Assembly: GCA_041655255.1 (NCBI GenBank)
Contig: JBBAFS010000009.1
Span: 1-33,538 of the forward strand
DNA: 33,538 nucleotides
Origin: JBBAFS01 sp041655255
Lineage (GTDB): Bacteria; Spirochaetota; Spirochaetia; Sphaerochaetales; Sphaerochaetaceae
Direction of reading: 5' to 3'
In this document: in pieces, positions 14,322-23,354 of the stretch
Numbering within the stretch: position 1 is the first letter of the stretch
Layout of the letters: each line of letters starts with the position of its first letter
The notes under the pieces: generated by a model
The model's input: only the letters and a program-made list of their open reading frames with translations
What the model was told of the DNA's origin: nothing
The model's database searches: none
Made by a program: the position numbers and the translations under genes

Positions 14322-15860
14322 ATGGGCGGAAAAAAAATCGTCTTGAACAGTGTTTATCTATACGCAAGATTAGGAGTAGCTTTGATAATTGGATTGTATA
14401 CATCCAGGCTAACCCTGTCTTTATTAGGAGCTTCAGATTTTGGTTTATATTCCATTGTTGGCGGAATAGTTGGGATAATGGCTTTTGTAAATACTGTTAT
14501 GGTGGGAACAACTCATAGGTTCATAGCTATAGAATATGGGAAAATGAATGGTAATGTTAACAAGGTGTTTAACGTAAGCCTGACGTTACATATCTTGATT
14601 GCGGCTTTGTTTGCAATATTGACTCTAACGATAGGTCCCTACTATCTTAAAAACTATTTAGTATTTGATACTGTAAGTCTACAAGACGTTTATTTTGTCT
14701 TTTTTACTGCAGTTGCAAGTACTCTTTTCATTGTCATATCTATTCCATATCAAGCGTTACTTGTCGCTAAGGAGGAATTTGGTATAACTGTGCCAATTGA
14801 GATCTCAACTAAATTGCTTCAATTAATGCTGGTTTTACTACTGCAGTATTTGCCAGGTCGAATATTGATAAACTATGCATTAGTAACGGCTATTATTCAT
14901 GCATTAAATCCTGTGCTTTATATTTTATACTGTAATTTAAGACACAGAAACGATGTGATGTTAAATTTTTGCCGTGATGTTCGGCTTTTAAAAAGTATGT
15001 TTGGCTTTACTGGCTGGAATATGATTGAAGCTGCTGGTATAGTAGGTGAAAAGCAGGGGTCAGATATTGTTGTAAATCGTTATTTCGGCACAGTTCTGAA
15101 CGCCAGTTTTGCTATAAGTAATCAAGTCAAAAGTGCCGTTAACATGTTTTCCAATAGCTTAGGGCAAGCATTTGTGCCTCAAATTATGACTAGTTACGGC
15201 GGAGAAAATGAGAGTAGATCTTTTTTACTGGCAACATTGTCATCAAAGTACTCTTATTTTTTAATGCTTTTGGTCTCTGTCCCTATTTTATTAGAGACAG
15301 ATTTTATATTAGACGTTTGGTTAAAAGAGGTGCCAGATTTTGCAGTTCAGTTTGTTAGAGCTGGCCTTATATGCTCGATAGTCAACGTCAGTATCTCAGG
15401 TCTAAGACCTGTAATAAGGGCTTCCGGAAAAGTTAAACTATATAACATTGTCATCGGCATTACTCAAATACTAAGTGTTCCTTTAGGTATACTTGTTTTT
15501 TCTTTAGGCTATCCAGCCTATCTTATTAGTTATATGGCGGTATTTGCAACACTTCTCAGATTAGTATTAGTAATGCTTGTTTTGAAGGTTAATTTTGATG
15601 GTTATGCAAAATCTTTTTTGCTTAATGGTATATTAAAGATGATAAGTGTCAGTATTATGGCTATTCCTGTTGCTTTGATAGTTTCATCAATGGAGCAAGG
15701 CGTACACAGACTTATAGTCACTGTTGTCACATCAGAGGTGGTTTTATTGATAAGCGTATTTGTTATTGGCTTAAGCAAAGAAGAGAGAAAGCAGATGTCT
15801 ATATATATTGTTGAGGTTTGGAGCAAAGTTTTGCATGGATTAAATGTCAAACGTGTTTGA
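14322..15860 (+). CDS. wzx: Polysaccharide flippase (Wzx, MOP superfamily)
   Basis: A 512-aa polytopic membrane protein with 12-14 predicted spans and the typical start 'LNSVYLYARLGVALIIGLYTSRLTLSLLGASDFGLYSIVGGIVG'. This is the N-terminal signature of the PST/Wzx exporters that flip undecaprenyl-linked oligosaccharide across the inner membrane. 'MVGTTHRFIAIEYGK' and 'GFTGWNMIEAAGIVGEKQGSDIVVNRYFG' are further family-like stretches. It follows wzy by 84 bp. Length and topology are normal. Together with wzy this indicates a Wzy-dependent pathway. Confidence 0.88.
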   Translation: MGGKKIVLNSVYLYARLGVALIIGLYTSRLTLSLLGASDFGLYSIVGGIVGIMAFVNTVMVGTTHRFIAIEYGKMNGNVNKVFNVSLTLHILIAALFAILTLTIGPYYLKNYLVFDTVSLQDVYFVFFTAVASTLFIVISIPYQALLVAKEEFGITVPIEISTKLLQLMLVLLLQYLPGRILINYALVTAIIHALNPVLYILYCNLRHRNDVMLNFCRDVRLLKSMFGFTGWNMIEAAGIVGEKQGSDIVVNRYFGTVLNASFAISNQVKSAVNMFSNSLGQAFVPQIMTSYGGENESRSFLLATLSSKYSYFLMLLVSVPILLETDFILDVWLKEVPDFAVQFVRAGLICSIVNVSISGLRPVIRASGKVKLYNIVIGITQILSVPLGILVFSLGYPAYLISYMAVFATLLRLVLVMLVLKVNFDGYAKSFLLNGILKMISVSIMAIPVALIVSSMEQGVHRLIVTVVTSEVVLLISVFVIGLSKEERKQMSIYIVEVWSKVLHGLNVKRV

Positions 15861-15938
15861 TCATATTGGTGGAAGTAGCAGCAATGCGGTTATTAGGGAT
15901 GCAAGTTAGCATTATTTGCGAATTCAAAAGAAAGACAT

Positions 15939-17183
15939 ATGTGGTCAGATGAAGCTGTGTTAAACGCAAAAAGCTTGTCAAGCAAGGTGATATTTTTATC
16001 AACCGGACAATCAAAAGAGATAAATGCCTTTACAAGTCGTATATTGGCTATAGCCAGTGGGCTAAAAGCCCGCGGTTTTGAGTGCGAAAGGATACATTTA
16101 TACCCAAATATAGATCTAAGTATTGTCAATAGATATAGAAGTAAGATCGAATTTTCTCAGTTGGGGATTAAACAGATAAAACTATTTGACAATAAGGTAA
16201 CAAGAAGGATAGTGTTATGGGGTAATCTTTTATACTTAATTAAGTATGTTTTAACCATACGGGAAAAGAATAATATTATTGGGTGCTATGGTGTACCAGA
16301 AGGAATTGTTATAGGGACCGTCATAAGAACCGTATTAAAAAGAAAAAAAATTCTATTGCTTTATGACAAATCGGAGCACCCTTTTTACAATAGGAATGCA
16401 GGCATGCTTGAAAGACTCAGGATTTATTTACACTTGAACTATGTCGTTCATCATTATGACAGCATCTTTGTCATATCCGAAGGACTAAGAGAGTATTATT
16501 CAAAACTTTTGGAGTCGAAAAGGTCAAAGGCTACGTTATCAATACTGCCTATATTGGTGGAGCCCGATCAATTTAATTTGAAAGGACTACAAAAGAGTAC
16601 TTCAGAAAACAACTTTAAAGACATAGTATATATTGGGACTATGTATGGTGATAAAGATGGTGTTTATAACTTAATTGAAGCGTTCGGATTGATAGCCAGC
16701 GAATTTCCAGACAGTAACCTTGTGCTTGTCGGAGACAATTCAAAGAAAAAGAGAATGGGAAAGATTAATAATGCGATAGCAAAAATAGAGTTTCCGGAAA
16801 GAGTTGTTTTTACTGGACTTTTATCTAAGCCTGAAGTTGCTGAAAAGATTTCAAGTGCTTATTGTTTGGCGTTAGCGAGGCCTGCAAATATGCAGGCTAA
16901 GTATGGGTTTCCAACAAAGTTGGGGGAATATTTAGCAACAGGTAGGCCGGTTGTAATTACAAGCGTTGGAGATATACCTCTATACTTAGAAGATGGGGTA
17001 AACGCATATATTTCAGAACCTGGTGATGTTAATGCTTTTGCAGAGAAGTTGAGAGAATGTTTTTCTGATAGAGAAAAGGCTGAACAAATCGGTAAGGAAG
17101 GACAAAAGTTAGCTTATGGTGCCTTCCACTATGAAAAAGCAGTACAGGTGATAGTGGATGAGCTTAATAAAAACGATAAATAA
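15939..17183 (+). CDS. Glycosyltransferase, GT4 family
   Basis: A 414-aa cytosolic GT-B enzyme. The N-terminal half opens 'SSKVIFLSTGQSKEINAFTSRILAIASGLKARGF', the nucleotide-sugar-independent half. The C-terminal Glycos_transf_1 domain (about residues 210-400) has 'IVYIGTMYGDKDGVYNLIEAF', 'LVLVGDN', 'RVVFTGLLSKPEV' and 'GFPTKLGEYLATGRPVV', where the Glu of the donor-binding loop sits. It would add one sugar to the lipid-linked repeat unit; donor and acceptor cannot be told from sequence. The start at 15939 has no strong RBS, and the first 12 or so residues are weak, so a slightly later start is possible. Confidence 0.82.
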   Translation: MWSDEAVLNAKSLSSKVIFLSTGQSKEINAFTSRILAIASGLKARGFECERIHLYPNIDLSIVNRYRSKIEFSQLGIKQIKLFDNKVTRRIVLWGNLLYLIKYVLTIREKNNIIGCYGVPEGIVIGTVIRTVLKRKKILLLYDKSEHPFYNRNAGMLERLRIYLHLNYVVHHYDSIFVISEGLREYYSKLLESKRSKATLSILPILVEPDQFNLKGLQKSTSENNFKDIVYIGTMYGDKDGVYNLIEAFGLIASEFPDSNLVLVGDNSKKKRMGKINNAIAKIEFPERVVFTGLLSKPEVAEKISSAYCLALARPANMQAKYGFPTKLGEYLATGRPVVITSVGDIPLYLEDGVNAYISEPGDVNAFAEKLRECFSDREKAEQIGKEGQKLAYGAFHYEKAVQVIVDELNKNDK

Positions 17184-17204
17184 AATAGAGTGTGGTGAAT
17201 AAGT

Positions 17205-18233
17205 ATGTTTAAAGATAGAACGGTGATTATAACGGGTGGAACTGGGTCGTTTGGAAATGCGGTACTGAGGCGATTTTTAGATACTGATATTAAAGAGATA
17301 CGAATATTTAGCCGTGATGAAAAGAAGCAAGATGATATGCGCAAGCTCTATAAGAACTCTAAGATTAAGTTCTTTTTAGGTGATGTTCGTGATTATGACA
17401 GTGTGCACAATGCACTGCTTGGCGTGGATTATGTTTTTCACGCAGCTGCGCTCAAGCAGGTGCCCTCTTGTGAATTTTTCCCTATCCAAGCGGTAAAGAC
17501 AAATATATTAGGTGCAGAAAATGTAATGAAAGCAGCTATATCAAATGAAGTAAAAAAGGTAGTAGTTTTATCCACTGATAAAGCGGTCTACCCAGTTAAT
17601 GCAATGGGAATGTCTAAAGCCTTAATGGAGAAAGTAATGGTAGCGTATGCTCGTCAGCAGCCTACCGACGGGACAGTATTATGTGGCACACGTTACGGTA
17701 ATGTTATGGCATCGCGTGGCTCTGTAATACCTCTTTTTATTGAACAGATCAAAAAAGGTTTACCGATAACGATAACTGACCCTGAAATGACCAGATACTT
17801 GATGTCTTTAGAAGAAGCGGTAGAGTTAGTAGTCTATGCTTATAAAAATGGGGAAAAAGGGGATATTTTTGTTCAAAAGTCTCCAGCTTCGACCATCATA
17901 GATTTAGCCACTGCTCTGATAGAGTTATTTAATAAAGTAACAGAAATCAAAATAATAGGTACCAGACACGGTGAGAAAAAGCATGAAACCTTAGTTAATC
18001 GAGAAGAGATGGCTAAAGCCATAGATTTGCCTGGTTATTATCAAATACCTGCTGACAATAGAGACTTAAACTACGACAAGTATTTCAGTAAAGGTGAGAC
18101 TAAAGCGAGTGAGGCGGAAGAGTATACCTCTGAAAATACGCATAGGCTGAGTATAGTAGAAATAAAGGAAAAACTGTTAAGTTTAGAATACGTTAGAGAA
18201 GAGTTAGAACAGTTTAAGAAGAACGGCGATTGA
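17205..18233 (+). CDS. fnlA: UDP-GlcNAc 4,6-dehydratase / 5-epimerase (FnlA/CapE)
   Basis: A 342-aa short-chain dehydrogenase/reductase that starts UDP-L-FucNAc synthesis by converting UDP-GlcNAc to the 4-keto-6-deoxy sugar with epimerisation. The NAD(P) loop is 'GGTGSFG' (residues 11-17). 'DVRDYDSV', 'HAAALKQVPSCEFFP' and 'STDKAVYPVNAMGMSKALMEK' are the CapE/FnlA hallmark; the usual SDR Tyr of YxxxK is Met here, as in that subgroup. 'TRYGNVMASRGSVIPLF' and 'GTRHGEKKHETLV' also match. The next two genes are the other two enzymes of the same pathway in the same order as in known fnl/cap clusters. This context makes the assignment firm. Confidence 0.92.
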   Translation: MFKDRTVIITGGTGSFGNAVLRRFLDTDIKEIRIFSRDEKKQDDMRKLYKNSKIKFFLGDVRDYDSVHNALLGVDYVFHAAALKQVPSCEFFPIQAVKTNILGAENVMKAAISNEVKKVVVLSTDKAVYPVNAMGMSKALMEKVMVAYARQQPTDGTVLCGTRYGNVMASRGSVIPLFIEQIKKGLPITITDPEMTRYLMSLEEAVELVVYAYKNGEKGDIFVQKSPASTIIDLATALIELFNKVTEIKIIGTRHGEKKHETLVNREEMAKAIDLPGYYQIPADNRDLNYDKYFSKGETKASEAEEYTSENTHRLSIVEIKEKLLSLEYVREELEQFKKNGD

Positions 18234-18263
18234 GATAAGTGTCAAGGAATAAAGGGAAAAATC

Positions 18264-19397
18264 ATGAGTAGAATGATTAAAGTAGGGATTACAGGGCAGT
18301 CTGGATTTATAGGGATTCATCTTGCGAACAACCTTCTGTTGAACAAAGAGAAGTACGCTCTTATGCCATTCCAGGATGATTATTTTGTAGATAACGAGCT
18401 GCTGGAGAATTTTATTAGAGAATGCGATGTTATTGTACATTTAGCCGCAGTGAACAGACATAATGACCCACAGTATATATATAATACTAATATTGAATTA
18501 GTCGAGAAGTTGATTGCTGCTTTGGAATCGACGGATAGTAGACCTACCGTTATTATGTCGTCCTCTATCCAAGAGGAGCGAGGTAATATTTACGGAGATT
18601 CTAAACGAAAGGGGAGAGAGTTGTTAGTTCAATGGGCAGAAAAAAGCGGGGCTAATTTTATAGGGTTAATTATGCCGAACGTGTTTGGTCCTTTTGGCGT
18701 ACCTTTTTATAACTCTGTAATATCGACTTTTGCTCACCAAGTTATCAATAATGAGCAACCGAAAATAGAGGTAGATGCTGAGTTAAGATTGATTTATGTC
18801 CAAGACTTAGTGCAGACAATATTGAAATATATAGATCAAACGGATTCTAAGAATGTAGTAACAGCAGTAGAGGTTGAGCATATAGGGGTGTCAAAAGTAT
18901 CGGAACTGTTAGCAAAAATGCTGACATATAAAGACCTATACGTTGATAAAGGCATATTTCCAGATCTTTCCAACTATTTTGATGTCTGCTTGTTTAATAC
19001 TTTTCGATCCTATCTACCAGCAGAACATTTCCCTGTTAAATACATAAAACATAGTGATAATAGGGGGGATTTCGTAGAGGTGATAAGGAATATCTCGGGG
19101 GGGCAAACTTCGTATTCTACTACAAAACCGGGTATAACGAGAGGAAATCACTTTCACTTGAGGAAAATCGAAAGATTTGCAGTAATCCAAGGCAGAGCTT
19201 TGATTAAGCTTCGCAGATTTGGTACAGATGAGATTATAGAATACGTAGTAGACGGTAATGAACCGAGCTTTGTTGATATGCCAATCTGGTACACACACAA
19301 TATTCAGAATATCGGGAATGAGGACTTAGTTACCATGTTTTGGATCAATGAGTTTTTTGATCCAGCGGACCCCGATACTTATTATGAAGAAGTATAG
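18264..19397 (+). CDS. fnlB: UDP-2-acetamido-2,6-dideoxy-hexulose reductase, bifunctional (FnlB/CapF)
   Basis: A 377-aa two-domain enzyme, second in UDP-L-FucNAc synthesis: 3-epimerisation and NADPH-dependent 4-keto reduction to UDP-2-acetamido-2,6-dideoxy-L-talose. The N-terminal SDR domain has 'GITGQSGFIGIHL' and 'NIYGDSKRKGRELL' (Tyr and Lys of the active site). The C-terminal cupin domain (about residues 255-377) has 'SYSTTKPGITRGNHFHLRK', with the His pair for metal binding, and 'DMPIWYTHNIQNIG'. This SDR-plus-cupin layout is specific to CapF/FnlB. It is 30 nt after fnlA. Confidence 0.93.
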   Translation: MSRMIKVGITGQSGFIGIHLANNLLLNKEKYALMPFQDDYFVDNELLENFIRECDVIVHLAAVNRHNDPQYIYNTNIELVEKLIAALESTDSRPTVIMSSSIQEERGNIYGDSKRKGRELLVQWAEKSGANFIGLIMPNVFGPFGVPFYNSVISTFAHQVINNEQPKIEVDAELRLIYVQDLVQTILKYIDQTDSKNVVTAVEVEHIGVSKVSELLAKMLTYKDLYVDKGIFPDLSNYFDVCLFNTFRSYLPAEHFPVKYIKHSDNRGDFVEVIRNISGGQTSYSTTKPGITRGNHFHLRKIERFAVIQGRALIKLRRFGTDEIIEYVVDGNEPSFVDMPIWYTHNIQNIGNEDLVTMFWINEFFDPADPDTYYEEV

Positions 19398-19427
19398 AAA
19401 TGCTTTAAACCGTTTAAGAGGAGAAAT

Positions 19428-20543
19428 ATGATAAAGGTTGTCACTGTTGTTGGAACGAGACCTGAGATTATTAGATTATCAAGAGTAATACCTAAGTTTG
19501 ATGAGTATACTAAGCATATATTAGTGCATACAGGTCAAAATTATGACTATGAGTTAAATGAGATCTTTTTCGAAGACTTAGAGTTAAGACATCCCGATTA
19601 CTATCTTAACGTTGATACGTCATCATTGGGCAAAGTATTAGGAGAGACTTTAATTAAGGTTGAAGAAGTGTTAGATAAAGAGAAGCCTGATGCTATGCTT
19701 ATTTTAGGTGATACTAACGCAAGTATAGCGGCAGTTATGGCAAAACGTAAGCGTATACCTATTTATCATATGGAGGCGGGAAATCGATCTTTTGACGCCA
19801 ATGTGCCCGAAGAAATCAACCGCAAGATGATTGATCACATTGCAGACTTCAACTTGGTTTATACAGAAAACTCAAGAAGGCACCTTATCTCCGAAGGGTT
19901 ACCACATCGACGTATTTATTTGTCCGGTTCACCAATGTATGAGGCACTTAGTCATTACTTACCAAAAATAAAGAGTTCAAGTGTTCTGTCTGAACTGGGG
20001 CTGACTAAAAACGATTACTTTCTGGTATCGGTTCATAGAGAAGAGAATGTCGATTATCAGGAAAACCTGGTTAAGATACTAAATATACTTAACTCTGTAG
20101 CGCAAACATATCAGCTGCCTGTTATAGTGAGCACTCATCCTCGCACAAGGAAAAGGTTAGAAGTTTTAGATGGTGTTATTTTGAACCCTCTAATTCAGTT
20201 TCTAAAACCATTTGGATTTACCGATTACAACTGGCTCCAAATGAATGCCAAATGTGTGATCTCTGATAGTGGTACAATAAGTGAGGAAAGCTCAATACTA
20301 AGATTTCCTGCTGTTACGATAAGAAATTCAATGGAGAGACCGGAAGCTATAGATGCTGGAACGATTATTCTAACTGGTTTTGATGAGAAAATCGTGTTAG
20401 ATGCAGTTGAATTGACAGTTGATGAAGGTGGAAAATATGATCATGTTTGTTCAGATTATCTTATTAAGAACACAGCCTCGCGTGTATTAAAGCTTGTTTT
20501 AGGAACAGCAAGACTGCATAAGCAATGGGGTGGGTTGTATTGA
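19428..20543 (+). CDS. fnlC: UDP-N-acetylglucosamine 2-epimerase-family enzyme (FnlC/CapG)
   Basis: A 371-aa GT-B-fold 2-epimerase, the third step, giving UDP-L-FucNAc from the talose intermediate. It begins 'VVTVVGTRPEIIRLSRVI', then 'HTGQNYDYELNEIFF', 'GDTNASIAAVMAKRKRIPIYHMEAGNR' in parts, 'VPEEINRKMIDHIAD', 'STHPRTRKRLE' and 'SDSGTISEESSILRFPAVTIRN'. These are all landmark motifs of WecB-like epimerases. On its own this could be WecB (ManNAc formation), but its place behind fnlA-fnlB settles it as FnlC. A clear GAGGAG box precedes the ATG. Confidence 0.92.
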   Translation: MIKVVTVVGTRPEIIRLSRVIPKFDEYTKHILVHTGQNYDYELNEIFFEDLELRHPDYYLNVDTSSLGKVLGETLIKVEEVLDKEKPDAMLILGDTNASIAAVMAKRKRIPIYHMEAGNRSFDANVPEEINRKMIDHIADFNLVYTENSRRHLISEGLPHRRIYLSGSPMYEALSHYLPKIKSSSVLSELGLTKNDYFLVSVHREENVDYQENLVKILNILNSVAQTYQLPVIVSTHPRTRKRLEVLDGVILNPLIQFLKPFGFTDYNWLQMNAKCVISDSGTISEESSILRFPAVTIRNSMERPEAIDAGTIILTGFDEKIVLDAVELTVDEGGKYDHVCSDYLIKNTASRVLKLVLGTARLHKQWGGLY

Positions 20544-20568
20544 GAAAATCAGTAAAAGCAGAACCAAA

Positions 20569-21720
20569 ATGAGTAAAGATAGTATTAAAATTGTCATAGG
20601 CGGAGATTTTGCTCCATTAAATCAAGTTCAGCCAAGATCGCATTTTGGAAAAGAATTGCAAAATGTTTTTAAGGATACCGACTACACGATTATAAATTTG
20701 GAAGCTCCCCTAACGCTATCTAGTAAAAAAATTATAAAAACCGGGAGGAACTTTAGAATAGACCCCGCATATGCTGAGATTCTGAAAAACAGTGGTGTAG
20801 ACTGTGTAACTTTAGCTAACAATCATATAAGGGACTTTGGTAATGTAGGAGTTGTCGATACATTAGGTGCTTGTAGTGCAGCTGGTTTAGATTACATAGG
20901 AGCAGGTACCAATTCAGTCACAGCTTCCGAACCATTAATTAAAGATATAAATGGAATAAAGATTGCTTTCTTTAATTATTGTGAGCGCGAGTTTAGTATT
21001 GCATCTAACAAAAAAGCGGGGGCTAATCCTTTCGACTTAATTGACGCTTATCATCAAATAACCTCTCTAAGAGAATCAGTTGATAAAATCATCGTGATAT
21101 ATCACGGTGGATTGGAATATATTCACTATCCGACACCAGAAATGGTTCGCTACTTTCGCTTTTTGATTGATATAGGAGCTGATGCTATAGTGGCACATCA
21201 CTCACATTGGTATAGCGGTTATGAAATTTATAAAGGTAGACCGATTTGTTATAGTTTAGGCAACCTGTATTTTTCACTAAAAATGTCTAAAGGAAGTAGA
21301 GAGTGGCTTACTGGTTTGTGTGCGATATTAAGTATATGTGGAAATGTGGTAAACGTAGATTTATTGCCAGTTTTACGAACAACTGAAGCAAGGGAGTTTG
21401 GATCCGTAGAAAAGATGAGAGGGGAAGAGAAAGATATTGTGTTAAAGGATGTTAGGAATATATCCGCAATTATTGAAAACCAAGACGAGTTTTTTTCAAT
21501 TTGGACTGATTACTACAAGAGTTCTAAGTATGAATTCTACAGATCGATGCTTGCTGGTAATAGGTTTTTAAGGCGCTTACTGAAAAGAATGCCCTTGCTT
21601 GACTCATTAGAGCCTTCTACTAGTAAAAAATATATATGGTTAAATAATTTTCGATGTGAATCACATCTACATAAGGCTATATCTATCATAGAAAGAGACT
21701 TAGAACAAAGAGGCGTTTAG
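20569..21720 (+). CDS. CapA/PgsA-family metallophosphatase-like protein
   Basis: A 383-aa protein of the PGA_cap family (calcineurin-like fold), found in poly-gamma-glutamate and capsule loci. Metal-site residues are visible: 'GGDFAPL', 'NLEAPLT', 'LANNHIRDFG', 'YHGG' and 'VAHHSHWYSGYEIYKGRPICYSLG'. No signal peptide or N-terminal membrane anchor is evident, unlike many CapA proteins, so it looks cytosolic. I prefer ATG 20569 because the domain begins right there; GTG 20530 would add 13 residues and overlap fnlC by 14 nt. No CapB/CapC (poly-glutamate synthase) genes are present. It is therefore more likely to serve in glycan modification with the ligases that follow. Exact reaction unknown. 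Confidence 0.8.
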   Translation: MSKDSIKIVIGGDFAPLNQVQPRSHFGKELQNVFKDTDYTIINLEAPLTLSSKKIIKTGRNFRIDPAYAEILKNSGVDCVTLANNHIRDFGNVGVVDTLGACSAAGLDYIGAGTNSVTASEPLIKDINGIKIAFFNYCEREFSIASNKKAGANPFDLIDAYHQITSLRESVDKIIVIYHGGLEYIHYPTPEMVRYFRFLIDIGADAIVAHHSHWYSGYEIYKGRPICYSLGNLYFSLKMSKGSREWLTGLCAILSICGNVVNVDLLPVLRTTEAREFGSVEKMRGEEKDIVLKDVRNISAIIENQDEFFSIWTDYYKSSKYEFYRSMLAGNRFLRRLLKRMPLLDSLEPSTSKKYIWLNNFRCESHLHKAISIIERDLEQRGV

Positions 21721-23354
21721 TGTGGTGGCTGATCAAAGTAAATAAAAGTCTAAGTGTTTGTAAAAAGAACTATACCTTTTCATATATGAATGCAGGTTCT
21801 TCGAGTAATCAACTTGATAAGATTAAGTTGATTGACGGCTGGAGCATAGTAAGCAACAGAGAAGTAATTCAAAATGGTTCTATCGACATCCCTTACATAA
21901 TCCTCCAAAAAGATGGTTTTCGCATAGTTAGTGATCATTTTGGTCACCACAAATACTTTGTCTACAGAGGTAAAGATAAAGTATTGATTTCAAATCGAAT
22001 AGAGAAAATATTAGAGAATATCGAATCAAAGATTAGCAAAAAGAGTGTGGCATTATATGCCTTAGGGTATCATTATCTTGCCAGACAAACACTATTTGAG
22101 GATATAGAATACAGCAGGCCAGGAACGGTGTTAACATACGATAAGAATGTGATTGCGATTGACAGCTATTGGAGTGCTGACGATTTGATTTTGCAACACA
22201 ACAGTGATATTGAGATTAAAGATATAGCTAAAGCCTTAGAGGTAGCTATTGAAAGCCGGTTAAACAGCCTAAATGTAGGAAAAGTAAGTCATGCAATTAC
22301 AGGGGGTATCGACAGCAGAATTTTACTGAGTATCTTGTTAAAACTTGGTATTGAAATACATGGGTATACTTACGGAAATGTAAACTCTGTTGATGTGGTA
22401 ATAGCAAAAAAAATAGCCAAACAATATAATATTCCATATAAGAACTATGATATCAAGTTTGCTGAGAATGATTTTGCTGAGATTGCCGATAAGTCAATAG
22501 AACTTGGGGACACTTTATGTTCGCTCCATAGAGCTCATAGGATTAAAGCTATTGAGCAAGAGTCTGAATATGCTGACACAATGCTTTTAGGTACTATGGG
22601 TGGGGAGTTTGTAAAAGGGGCTAATAGAGATGATTATATTGTCTCTAATTTTATATATGAATTCAGTGAGACTCCGACGACAGAGTTAATAGAAGAGTAC
22701 TTTGGAGTAAAAGGATTAAAAAGCAATGCCTTTAATGTCGATGAAATGTTTAAAAGTTTAGTAAATGAAAATTACGTGAAGAGAAAAGACAGCATGGAGT
22801 TGTACTCGTTAGTTGAAATAGCTGCTGGGCTGCATCATTCTCAGAACTTTACTCAATATCGTCATTATATTCCTAATGTTATTACACCATACTGCGATAT
22901 TAATTACTTAGAGACACTGTTTCAGTCGAAATACAACTTCCTTCATCGTAGAAAGACACAAAACAAAGCACAATATAAGCTAAGTAACCCTCGGTTTGGA
23001 AGTAGAATACAGGATTACTTAAACAAAGATTTGGCGACTATGAGATATAGTTATCAGTTTTCAGCAAAAGAGTATCTGATTTCACCCTATTATGCTGGAT
23101 TGCTATCTAAGCTGAGGAAGAAAAAGTATAAATACTCGTCTAATTTTCCTCTTGGCAATTGGATGGCCGATTATGTTAAAAACAACTTCGATAACATAAA
23201 GGGGAGTGATTCAATGATTAATGATCTGTTTGAGGTTGATAAGTTGAGAGATGAGTTGAATCTGGGTGCGTTACCTACAACAGAGTCGTTTTGGTTAAAG
23301 TATACTACACCAATACAAATTTATAGAACACTTAAGATATATGGAGTAGAGTAA
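21720..23354 (+). CDS. Asparagine-synthetase-like protein lacking the glutaminase Cys
   Basis: A 544-aa protein related to AsnB. The N-terminal part (about 1-160) still shows the class II amidotransferase-like frame ('SDHFGHHKYFVY', 'LISNRIEKIL', 'RQTLFEDIEYSRPGTVLTYD', then 'YWS') but does not begin Met-Cys-Gly, so the nucleophile for glutamine hydrolysis is absent. The synthetase domain has the PP-loop 'ITGGIDSR' (about residues 193-200) for ATP pyrophosphate chemistry. It should adenylate a carboxylate and join it to ammonia or another amine. Beta-lactam synthetase also lacks this Cys. GTG start at 21720 overlaps the capA stop, with an AGAGG box; ATG 21786 is an alternative. Likely role: amide formation on a sugar acid. 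Confidence 0.8.
   Translation: MWWLIKVNKSLSVCKKNYTFSYMNAGSSSNQLDKIKLIDGWSIVSNREVIQNGSIDIPYIILQKDGFRIVSDHFGHHKYFVYRGKDKVLISNRIEKILENIESKISKKSVALYALGYHYLARQTLFEDIEYSRPGTVLTYDKNVIAIDSYWSADDLILQHNSDIEIKDIAKALEVAIESRLNSLNVGKVSHAITGGIDSRILLSILLKLGIEIHGYTYGNVNSVDVVIAKKIAKQYNIPYKNYDIKFAENDFAEIADKSIELGDTLCSLHRAHRIKAIEQESEYADTMLLGTMGGEFVKGANRDDYIVSNFIYEFSETPTTELIEEYFGVKGLKSNAFNVDEMFKSLVNENYVKRKDSMELYSLVEIAAGLHHSQNFTQYRHYIPNVITPYCDINYLETLFQSKYNFLHRRKTQNKAQYKLSNPRFGSRIQDYLNKDLATMRYSYQFSAKEYLISPYYAGLLSKLRKKKYKYSSNFPLGNWMADYVKNNFDNIKGSDSMINDLFEVDKLRDELNLGALPTTESFWLKYTTPIQIYRTLKIYGVE

Noticed and set aside
20569..21720. Poly-gamma-glutamate capsule synthesis (because of CapA)
   Set aside because: No CapB (Mur-ligase-like) or CapC is present, and the neighbours are glycan enzymes; CapA-like proteins also occur in polysaccharide loci.
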